Of a DNA stretch of 11,382 nucleotides, positions 6,122-11,382 are shown piece after piece. Source of the stretch: Polaromonas sp. (GTDB lineage Bacteria > Pseudomonadota > Gammaproteobacteria > Burkholderiales > Burkholderiaceae_C). The notes below the pieces were generated by a model. That model had not been told where the DNA came from. It made no database searches and worked only from the letters and a program-made list of their open reading frames with translations. The stretch's first letter is position 1. Each line of letters starts with the position of its first letter. Location: positions 1 to 11,382 of the forward strand of contig JAHFQQ010000096.1 of NCBI GenBank assembly GCA_023259235.1, given 5' to 3'. Position numbers and translations under genes: made by a program.

Positions 6122-7465
6122 ATGCAGGCAGTGGAATTCTGGTTCAAGCGGTGGAGCCGATGCGCGCTCTGCCTTGCGCTGGTGGGCGGACTGGCTGCAT
6201 GCGGCGACACCGCCCGGTTGCCGCCCGAGGCGGGCATGGGCCCCAACCCGACCCTGCCGCAACCCAGAATCAGTCTGATTCCCACGGTGAACATTGCGCC
6301 CGCGAGCGGTTGGCCCCAAGGCCTGATGCCTGTGCCCATGGCAGGCCTGGCCGCCACTGCGCTGGCCTCCGGGCTGGACCATCCGCGCTGGATCTATGTG
6401 CTGCCCAATGGCGACGTGCTGGTGGCTGAAAGCAATGCGCCGCCCCAACCCGACGATAGCCAGGGCATCAAGGGCTGGATCGCCAAATGGGTGATGAAAC
6501 GGGCCGGTGCGGGTGTGCCCAGCGCCAATCGCATCACCCTGCTGCGCGACGCCGATGATGACGGCGCCGCGGAGACCCGCACTGTGTTTTTACAAAACCT
6601 GAACTCCCCCTTCGGCATGGCGCTGATCGGCACGGATTTTTATGTGGCCAACACCGATGCGGTGCTTCGTTTTCCCTACGAAACCGGGCAAACCCGAATC
6701 ACATCCGCACCCGTGAAGCTGCTCGATCTGCCGGCCGGGCCCATCAACCACCACTGGACCAAGAACCTGATCGCCAGCCCGGATGGCAGCAAGCTATACG
6801 TCACCGTGGGATCCAACAGCAATGCGGGTGAGCGCGGCGTGGAGGCAGAGGCGGGCCGCGCGGCAATCTGGGAAGTGGACCCAAAAACCGGCAGCCACCG
6901 CATCGTTGCGTCTGGCCTGCGCAATCCCAACGGCATGGGATGGGCTCCTGAAAGTGCTGAACTCTGGACGGTGGTGAACGAACGCGACGAACTCGGCAGC
7001 GACCTGGTGCCCGACTACCTGACGTCAGTCAGGGACGGAGCCTTTTACGGCTGGCCTTATAGCTATTACGGACAGCATGTGGACGAGCGCGTCAAACCGC
7101 CGCGGCCCGACCTGGTGGCCCGGTCCATTGCGCCCGACTATGCGCTGGGCTCGCACGTGGCGCCTTTGGGCATGGTTTTTTCCAAAGGCAAGGCCTTGCC
7201 GGCTGTATTGTCCAGCGGTGTGTTTATTGGCGAGCACGGTTCCTGGAACCGCTTGCCGCGCAGTGGCTACAAGGTGGTGTTCGTGCCCTTCGGGGACGGC
7301 AAGCCCCGCGGCCTGCCGATCGATGTGCTGACGGGTTTCCTCAGCCCCGAAGGCCATGCCTACGGCCGCCCGGTGGGCGTCGCCATCGACCAGCGCGGCG
7401 CGCTGCTGGTGGCCGATGACGTGGGCAATGTAGTCTGGCGCGTCAGCGGCGTGGCGACAAAGTAG
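6122..7465 (+). CDS. Lipoprotein of the PQQ-type glucose/sorbosone dehydrogenase family
   Basis: A 447-residue exported protein. The N-terminus has a basic start (KRWSR), a hydrophobic core and the lipobox LAAC (C27), so it is probably a lipid-anchored periplasmic protein. From about residue 75 on it follows the six-bladed beta-propeller of the sorbosone/soluble glucose dehydrogenase family: LASGLDHPRWIYVLPNGDVLVAE (81-103), NSPFGMAL, NHHWTKNL (209-216), GLRNPNGMGW (265-274), NERDELGSDLVPDYL (286-300), SHVAPLGMVF (344-353), GEHGSWNR (370-377) and GRPVGVAIDQRGALLVADD (415-433). Family members oxidise aldose-type sugars with PQQ as cofactor, but many are uncharacterised, so the substrate and even enzyme activity are open. 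No PQQ synthesis gene is in view. Residues 30-70 form a Pro-rich linker. The gene ends at a T-rich terminator. Confidence 0.9.
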   Translation: MQAVEFWFKRWSRCALCLALVGGLAACGDTARLPPEAGMGPNPTLPQPRISLIPTVNIAPASGWPQGLMPVPMAGLAATALASGLDHPRWIYVLPNGDVLVAESNAPPQPDDSQGIKGWIAKWVMKRAGAGVPSANRITLLRDADDDGAAETRTVFLQNLNSPFGMALIGTDFYVANTDAVLRFPYETGQTRITSAPVKLLDLPAGPINHHWTKNLIASPDGSKLYVTVGSNSNAGERGVEAEAGRAAIWEVDPKTGSHRIVASGLRNPNGMGWAPESAELWTVVNERDELGSDLVPDYLTSVRDGAFYGWPYSYYGQHVDERVKPPRPDLVARSIAPDYALGSHVAPLGMVFSKGKALPAVLSSGVFIGEHGSWNRLPRSGYKVVFVPFGDGKPRGLPIDVLTGFLSPEGHAYGRPVGVAIDQRGALLVADDVGNVVWRVSGVATK

Positions 7466-7469
7466 GCGC

Positions 7470-7507
7470 GCCGGCAGGACAGGATGGCTTGCCGGCCTGG
7501 GTTTTTT
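7470..7507 (+). terminator. Intrinsic terminator of the dehydrogenase gene
   Basis: GCCGGCA (7470-7476) and TGCCGGC (7490-7496) form a 7-bp stem with a 13-base loop, five bases after the stop codon. Six T residues follow at 7502-7507. The five-base gap between stem and T-run is slightly long. It also separates this gene from the convergent iron cluster. Confidence 0.7.
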
Positions 7508-7510
7508 GGC

Positions 7511-7600
7511 TAAAAAGGCTGGCAGCCCTTATTCCATAGATGCATGCAGCTCTTGAATCAATAGCAAATTACTGCCGTGGCTTTCGCACTCAAGGGCGGC
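7511..7600. repeat. Degenerate interspersed repeat, copy B (core 7549-7565)
   Basis: This convergent spacer carries GGCTG-G-CAGCC (7517-7527), ATGCAT/GCATGC palindromes (7541-7548), and the core GCTCTTGAATCAATAGC (7549-7565), whose arms pair 6 of 7. Read on the minus strand, ATTTGCTATTG followed by N6-GAGCT matches copy A inside dsbD at 18 of 22 positions. From memory, this layout (GCTGGCAGC, CCTTATTCCATA, then AGCTATT..AATAGC) is a widespread intergenic repeat in Comamonadaceae. I see no gene in 7466-7657. Confidence 0.55.
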
Positions 7601-7657
7601 AGGCGCGGGCGTTGTCAGCCGATGCCGTGAAGCCTCGCGCCCGCCGCCGCGCTCCTT

Positions 7658-8401
7658 TTAAAACTCATACTCGGTTTGCAGACGGAAAGTGGTCCTGGGA
7701 GACGCATTGCTGGTGCCAAAAAGGATGGCCGCGTTGTACCTGATGGCCTGCCTGGTGCCGGTCTTGATCTTGCCGAATATTGCCGGTCCGAACTTGTGCT
7801 CTTGTTCGGACGACGGCGCCCATTTGTCCCAGCGGCCCAGGGAGCCGAAGCCCTGCGCTCCCCATTCAAATCGTTCAGATGAGCGGTACTTTAGCTGCAC
7901 CTGATAGTGCAGTTCGGTTTCGAAAGGCTCGCTCGCCCGAACATGCTTTTGCCAGAGCAGGTTCAGGTTGCCTTGAACGGAACCCCACTCCGCCTGAAAG
8001 AGCGGACCGTAAGTGAGTTCGTAGCCCTCGGATCGGTCCTTTGGGTGCTCAATTTCCAGCAGGAATCCGACATCCACGGGGTACTTCCCGGTCTCGGTCA
8101 ACTGGAAACGATTTTCCCACTCCACCGCGTCGAAAGCATTTGACTGTCCCGGGTCGCGTTTCCACTTGCCGTACAACTCCGTGAACCACCATGAGGTCGC
8201 GCCCAAGCCAAATCCGAGCGAGGTGGCGGTGCCGCTGGACATGTCCTTGCGCTGTTCGGCACCCGACTTGAAGTCGATTTCCTTCTCGCCCTGCTCGACA
8301 ATCGGGGTAAGCACATAGTCGTTGGGCGCTGCGCGCAGCATGGCCGGCACAAGCAGGGGGCACAGGGCAACCAGCGCCCTCGCCAATTTGACGATTCGCA
8401 T
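7658..8401 (-). CDS. Exported protein of unknown function, probable outer-membrane beta-barrel, in an iron-uptake cluster
   Basis: A 247-residue protein that I do not recognise by family. It has a clear signal peptide (MRIVKLARALVALCPLLVPAMLRA, cleavage near A24-A25). The rest has no long hydrophobic segment but many alternating polar/aromatic strands, such as SWWFTELYGKWKRD, VEWENRFQLTE, GYELTYGPLFQAEWG, NLNLLWQKHVR and LHYQVQLKYRS. It ends in LQTEYEF, and a C-terminal phenylalanine with alternating aromatics is the classic outer-membrane barrel signal. Size suggests about 10-12 strands. No TonB box or plug domain is visible. GGAG sits about eight bases before the ATG, and the gene starts 36 bp after the FTR1 stop, so it is very likely in the same operon. 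A role in passing iron, or a iron-bearing ligand, across the outer membrane is inferred from context only. Confidence 0.8.
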   Translation of the reverse strand: MRIVKLARALVALCPLLVPAMLRAAPNDYVLTPIVEQGEKEIDFKSGAEQRKDMSSGTATSLGFGLGATSWWFTELYGKWKRDPGQSNAFDAVEWENRFQLTETGKYPVDVGFLLEIEHPKDRSEGYELTYGPLFQAEWGSVQGNLNLLWQKHVRASEPFETELHYQVQLKYRSSERFEWGAQGFGSLGRWDKWAPSSEQEHKFGPAIFGKIKTGTRQAIRYNAAILFGTSNASPRTTFRLQTEYEF

Positions 8402-8437
8402 AAAAAAACTCCGGGAAAGGTTAAGGAAAAGCCGTGT

Positions 8438-9292
8438 TCACCGGGCCCGCGCCACCAGACCCGGCCGTGCCCGGGCGTCGAGACGCTGCTGATGCCGGTG
8501 CATCTGCCCGGTGGCCAGGCCGATGATGAGCAGGGTGCCGAGATAAAACGCCAACTGCAAACCCGACGGGCGCGCGTCGTATCCAACGAGTGCGTGCAGC
8601 AGGATTCCGAGCGGCGAGCCGGTCTGCAGGAGACCAGAGGTATCCCACAAAGTGCCGGACCACAGATCCACCAGGCCAGCCTGGGCAAGCACCCGGGCCA
8701 GCTGGCTGGCAATGGCCGCGGTCAACAGCAGGATCAGCACGTTGGTCACCGCGAAGAGATTGTGTGGCTTGACCCGGGACAGGCCGAAATAAATCATGAG
8801 GCCAAATGCCACGCCGCCCAGAACGCCCAGCGATGCGCCAACCAGCATGTTGTGGGCGTTTCCAGGCGCTCCGGTTGCAAGGCCGGCCATGAACAATACC
8901 GTTTCAGCGCCCTCGCGCAACACCGCCAGCACGACGGCCACGATCAGCGCCCGCGGGGAGCGAGTGCCATTGCGCACCGAGGTGCCCAATCGTTTGGCAT
9001 CCTGCGACATTTCCTTGCCATGCGTGGAGATCCAGATGCAATGCCAGGCCAGCATGGCCAGCGCCAGGCTGAGAATGCCGGCATTGACCAGATCCTGGCC
9101 GATGCCATCTGCCAGGGTGCTGATCCTGTCGGCACCGGCGGCCAGTGCCAGCGCCCCCAGGATTCCCGCCAGGACGCCGCCGGCGAGCCATTTTGACCGG
9201 CCCGCCACGCCACGCGTGGCGGCTGCAACGATTCCCACAAACAGCGCGGCTTCAAAGGTTTCGCGGAAAACAATGATGGCAGTCGCAAACAT
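8438..9292 (-). CDS. FTR1-family high-affinity iron permease
   Basis: A 284-residue inner-membrane protein of the FTR1/EfeU iron permease family, which carries ferric iron after oxidation by a periplasmic partner. The two signature motifs are present: RETFE (10-14) in the first helix and REGAE (126-130) in the fourth. About seven hydrophobic segments can be counted (about 1-25, 35-53, 68-90, 115-140, 148-170, 180-203 and 248-266). The length is close to EfeU (about 276). The tail after 266 is basic and probably cytosolic. GAGGGAG lies about seven bases before the ATG. The start is 23 bp after the cupredoxin stop. The usual EfeO imelysin and EfeB peroxidase are not adjacent; a cupredoxin precedes it instead, as in FtrABCD-type systems. 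Confidence 0.93.
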   Translation of the reverse strand: MFATAIIVFRETFEAALFVGIVAAATRGVAGRSKWLAGGVLAGILGALALAAGADRISTLADGIGQDLVNAGILSLALAMLAWHCIWISTHGKEMSQDAKRLGTSVRNGTRSPRALIVAVVLAVLREGAETVLFMAGLATGAPGNAHNMLVGASLGVLGGVAFGLMIYFGLSRVKPHNLFAVTNVLILLLTAAIASQLARVLAQAGLVDLWSGTLWDTSGLLQTGSPLGILLHALVGYDARPSGLQLAFYLGTLLIIGLATGQMHRHQQRLDARARPGLVARAR

Positions 9293-9315
9293 TCGGATCT
9301 CCCTCGGTTCGATGG

Positions 9316-9663
9316 CTATTCAGCAACCACGGCGCCCTTGGCCGTGGATTCGTTGTATTCCCCTGAAAACTCATACTTTCCCGGTTTTAGCGGCCCGAGA
9401 AACAGGACGACCCTGGCACCCGGCGGAACTACCTTCTCCCGGTTCAGAGCATGGCTGTCAAACTCTTCCGGTGTCGTATCCTGGTTGTGCACCGTCAGAC
9501 GGATGCGCTGACCGGAGGGCACCTTGATTTCAGCCGGCTCGAAGCGGTGGTTTTTTAGGACCAGCAGGACTTCAGGCTCCGCGATTGCAAGTGTGCATGC
9601 GCACAGGGCGGCGATGCCGCACGCCATCCGGAACGCTTTGGCAGAGCTGGTAAAGGATTTCAT
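9316..9663 (-). CDS. Periplasmic cupredoxin-like protein of the iron-uptake cluster
   Basis: A 115-residue exported protein with a cupredoxin fold of the type found beside FTR1 permeases (EfeO N-terminal or FtrB-like domain). The signal peptide covers about residues 1-28 (cleavage LAIA|EPE). The mature part shows NHRFEPAEIKVPSGQRIRL (38-56), VHNQDTTPEEFDSHALNREKVV (58-79), PGARVVLFLGPLKPGKYEF (81-99) and GEYNESTAKG (101-110). The mature part has no cysteine and no methionine, so an ordinary type-1 copper site cannot form; possible ligands are H39, H59, H71, E67, D69 and E102. The ATG at 9663 is chosen because it begins the signal peptide and has AGG six bases before it; the frame stays open to 9777 but that part lies over the promoter. 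It would bind copper or iron and hand iron to the permease. Confidence 0.88.
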   Translation of the reverse strand: MKSFTSSAKAFRMACGIAALCACTLAIAEPEVLLVLKNHRFEPAEIKVPSGQRIRLTVHNQDTTPEEFDSHALNREKVVPPGARVVLFLGPLKPGKYEFSGEYNESTAKGAVVAE

Positions 9664-9695
9664 TGCTACCTGTCGGGTTGAAGGAATTACTGAAT

Positions 9696-9714
9696 TGTAA
9701 TAAGAATCATTCCT
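9696..9714 (-). promoter_or_regulatory. Fur-box-like operator upstream of the iron cluster
   Basis: The 19 bases match the E. coli Fur consensus (GATAATGATAATCATTATC) at 12 positions when read on the plus strand, including the block AATCATT. The site lies 33-51 bp before the cupredoxin ATG and overlaps the predicted promoter, as expected for iron repression. The Fur assignment is inferred from the match and from the FTR1 context. Confidence 0.6.
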
Positions 9715-9723
9715 AGATGTAAA
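9697..9723 (-). promoter_or_regulatory. Predicted promoter of the cupredoxin-FTR1-barrel operon
   Basis: On the minus strand TTTACA (9723-9718, 5 of 6 to TTGACA) is followed after 15 bases by TATTAC (9702-9697, 4 of 6). The spacer is short, so strength is uncertain. The transcript would have a leader of about 25-30 bases before the ATG at 9663. The Fur-like site covers the -10 and spacer. Confidence 0.4.
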
Positions 9724-9836
9724 GGTTATTTTTCTGTTCAGGGATTGCTTGTAGGGTCCTTGAATTTCACGTTCCATCCGGCTGGGGCAGTCAGCGCCGG
9801 GATTGCCTTGGTGTGTCCGGGCGGCTCCGGAAGGTC

Positions 9837-10517
9837 TCAGGCGTAAGTCACCCAGCTCGCGTATTCAGGCGCATCCAGGTGCGGCAGCGTGTTGTAGGTC
9901 AGCAGCCGGTGGCCCTTTGGGGTAAAGGAAAATTCGGTGACTGAACAGTTGCGGATGCGCATGTTCAGATCAATCGTCGCCTCGGGGCTGGTTCCCAGAA
10001 CATGGCCCACGGCGGTCGCGATCGGCCCGCCACTCGAGACCAGCAGCACATTGCCGTCGTGGTTGCGGCGGACATGGTCCAGTGCGGCGCTGACCCCGGC
10101 TGCAAAATCGCGGTAGCCGGGCATGCCGCTGGGGCTTACCACGCCGGCCATCCATTGCGCCAGGCCGTCGCGCAGCAGGCGGAAATGGTGTTTGTAACCT
10201 TCGGGGGTATCGGGTTTTTCGAGCGGATACGGATGAATGGCAGCGATCACCGCTTCGCTGTTGTATTCATTCAGACTTGCAAAGGGCAGGGCTTCCAGTC
10301 TGGCCTCTACGTCCTGGCCCAGGCCCTCGCAGATACCGGCAAAGGTCTGGAGCTGGCGCTTGAGCGTGCCGGTCAGGGCGGCATCGAATGCGACGCCCTT
10401 GTACTTGAAGTATTGCCCCAGGCGCACGCTTTGCCGGTGTCCCAGATCACTGAGCTCATCGTAGTTATCGGCGCCAAATGAAGCCTGGCCGTGGCGCACC
10501 AGATAAAGTGTTCCCAT
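9837..10517 (-). CDS. Histidine phosphatase (phosphoglycerate-mutase-like) family protein
   Basis: A 226-residue cytosolic protein of the histidine phosphatase superfamily. The N-terminal LYLVRHGQASFG (4-15) holds the RHG motif with the phospho-accepting H9. R54 (TGTLKRQLQTF) and E84 (NEYN) match the expected phosphate-pocket residues. At the second catalytic position, usually a His before G-G, the sequence is VSSGGPIA (160-167), so Ser162 stands in its place. I recall the same change in a group of proteobacterial relatives, so it may mark a subfamily rather than a broken gene. The substrate cannot be predicted. The start at 10517 is chosen because RHG follows six residues later; the frame remains open to 10610 but that extension is Pro/Arg-rich and unlike the family. 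No Shine-Dalgarno is evident. Confidence 0.9.
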   Translation of the reverse strand: MGTLYLVRHGQASFGADNYDELSDLGHRQSVRLGQYFKYKGVAFDAALTGTLKRQLQTFAGICEGLGQDVEARLEALPFASLNEYNSEAVIAAIHPYPLEKPDTPEGYKHHFRLLRDGLAQWMAGVVSPSGMPGYRDFAAGVSAALDHVRRNHDGNVLLVSSGGPIATAVGHVLGTSPEATIDLNMRIRNCSVTEFSFTPKGHRLLTYNTLPHLDAPEYASWVTYA

Positions 10518-10757
10518 GGGCAAATTGTGGCGGCAAGCCGGCGCGGCTCCAGTCGCGCATGGGACGGGTGGGCTGCGTGCAACGCTGCCCCGGCACGGGC
10601 CGTTTGACAAAAAGTGTCGTGCCTGGAAAACATGGAAGCGGCGATGCGCCTTGCCGGTGTGGTTTTGATGGGCGCCATGACGGCGTGGTGTACCGGATTG
10701 ATACGCGGTCTGGCCGCGGCCAGGCGGCTCCTCGCTGGGGCATACGGGGTATCTGCG
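10518..10757. other. 240-bp spacer without a convincing gene
   Basis: It separates the dehydratase stop from the phosphatase start, both on the minus strand. It holds an imperfect hairpin, GGCAC (10593-10597) with GTGCC (10620-10624) around an inner GACA/TGTC, and a TTGACA at 10604-10609 on the plus strand with no good -10. Short open frames on both strands have no ribosome site or family resemblance. Confidence 0.5.
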
Positions 10758-11382
10758 CTAGGCTTGCAGCACCGCGGCCAGCGTTGCGCTGTCCACATTG
10801 CCGCCGCTCATTACGGTGCCCACCACCTGACCCTTGAGACGGCCCTTCTCCTGCATTGCGGCGGCAAAGCTGGCCGCGCCCGCGCCTTCGGCCACGTTGT
10901 GCGTGTCGGCGTACAGCGCGCGCATGGCCTGGGCCACCTCGTCATCGGTGACCTTCACGATGTGGTCGAGATGCGGCGCCAGCAGGTCGAGCGCCGCCGG
11001 GTCGGCAATGCGGCAGGCCATGCCGTCAGCCAGCCAGGTGGTCGCCGGTGACTCCACCACGTGGCCGGCGGCCAGCGAATCGGCGTAGGTGGTGGCATGC
11101 GCGCTCACCACACCCACAATGCGCAGCGTGCGTTTTAACGCCAGCCTGGCGGCGATCGCCGAGCACGCGCCCGAGCCCTGGCCAATCGGCACATAGACCA
11201 CATCGAGTTGCGGCACCGCCTGCATGAACTCCCACCAGTAAGTTGCCACACCGCTGAGCAGGTCGGAGTGAAAGCTTGGCACCATGTGCGCGCCGCGCTC
11301 GGCGGCCAGTTTCATGGCGAACTCGCGGCTTTCCTGGAAGTCCTGGCCCTGCTCGATCAGTGTCACGCCGAGCGCGCGCATG
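10758..11382 (-). CDS. PLP-dependent threonine/serine dehydratase, C-terminal part (cut by window edge)
   Basis: About 207 C-terminal residues of a fold-type II PLP enzyme of the threonine dehydratase group, which deaminates threonine (or serine) to a 2-oxo acid and ammonia in the cytosol. Visible landmarks are MRALGVTLIEQGQDF (frame just inside the window), MVPSFHSDLLSGVATYWWEF, the glycine-rich phosphate loop VPIGQGSGACSAIAAR, HNVAEGAGAASFAA and the closing VMSGGNVD. The ATG at 11381 is almost surely internal, because the lysine-bearing N-terminal domain of about 110-120 residues is missing and lies beyond the edge. No C-terminal ACT regulatory domain follows, so it is a short catabolic-type (TdcB/EutB-like) rather than the long biosynthetic IlvA form. 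The true substrate (threonine, serine or hydroxyaspartate) is uncertain. Confidence 0.92.
   Translation of the reverse strand, partial: MRALGVTLIEQGQDFQESREFAMKLAAERGAHMVPSFHSDLLSGVATYWWEFMQAVPQLDVVYVPIGQGSGACSAIAARLALKRTLRIVGVVSAHATTYADSLAAGHVVESPATTWLADGMACRIADPAALDLLAPHLDHIVKVTDDEVAQAMRALYADTHNVAEGAGAASFAAAMQEKGRLKGQVVGTVMSGGNVDSATLAAVLQA

Noticed and set aside
7605..7644. GCGGGCG/CGCCCGC stem as a terminator for the iron cluster
   Set aside because: The loop is 26 bases and no T-run follows on the minus strand.
8492..9527. Two plus-strand open frames (8492-9196 and 8796-9527) opposite FTR1
   Set aside because: FTR1 has both RExxE motifs and a good ribosome site on the minus strand; the opposing frames overlap each other and match nothing I know.
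9664..9777. 38-residue N-terminal extension of the cupredoxin
   Set aside because: It would run through the Fur-like site and promoter, and would bury the signal peptide inside the chain.
9816..9831. TCCGG/CCGGA hairpin as a terminator after the phosphatase gene
   Set aside because: Only 5 bp with no T-run on the minus strand; too weak to call.
10604..10609. TTGACA as a -35 element on the plus strand
   Set aside because: The bases 17 downstream read AAAACA, a poor -10, and no plus-strand gene follows.
10614..11051. 145-codon plus-strand open frame with a hydrophobic start
   Set aside because: Most of it is antisense to the dehydratase, whose PLP-loop and C-terminal motifs are clear, and no ribosome site precedes it.

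Overview
The window is high-GC DNA with tightly packed genes. Several traits point to a betaproteobacterium of the Comamonadaceae type (Polaromonas, Rhodoferax or Acidovorax-like): the protein families, the base composition, and a short imperfect palindrome (GCTATTG-N6-TAGC type) that I recall as common in that group. No taxon can be fixed from this sequence alone. I see no rRNA, tRNA, CRISPR array, insertion sequence or phage gene.

Left block (1-4410, all minus strand) looks like one transcription unit. In transcription order it holds alaX-like (trans-editing of mischarged Ala-tRNA), a DUF167/YggU protein, dsbD-like (electron supply to periplasmic thiols), a YccU-type CoA-binding protein, and hemE (heme synthesis, cut by the left edge). 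Two junctions overlap (TGATG and ATGATG) and the others are 13 and 68 bp apart. A 60-bp divergent spacer (4411-4470) separates this unit from the plus-strand genes.

Middle block (4471-7465, plus strand) has three separate genes: a creatininase-family amidohydrolase, an Lrp/AsnC regulator behind an AT-rich spacer with an inverted repeat, and a lipoprotein of the PQQ-type glucose/sorbosone dehydrogenase family. The last has a structured leader and a T-rich terminator.

Right block (7658-9663, minus strand) is a compact iron-uptake cluster: a periplasmic cupredoxin, an FTR1-family permease with two RExxE motifs, and an exported protein that looks like an outer-membrane beta-barrel and that I cannot assign. 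A Fur-box-like sequence overlapping a promoter lies just upstream of the cupredoxin. Gene order suggests a path from outer membrane to periplasm to inner membrane. There is no DyP peroxidase or imelysin-type EfeO in the cluster. This is the part of the window most likely to hold something not well described.

Right edge: a histidine-phosphatase protein (minus) whose usual second catalytic histidine appears replaced by serine, then the C-terminal two thirds of a PLP-dependent threonine/serine dehydratase, cut by the right edge.

The other striking signal is a repeat. Three copies of the 17-bp palindrome occur, one between genes and two inside dsbD. One dsbD copy encodes the hydrophobic core of the signal peptide and the other encodes part of a membrane segment.
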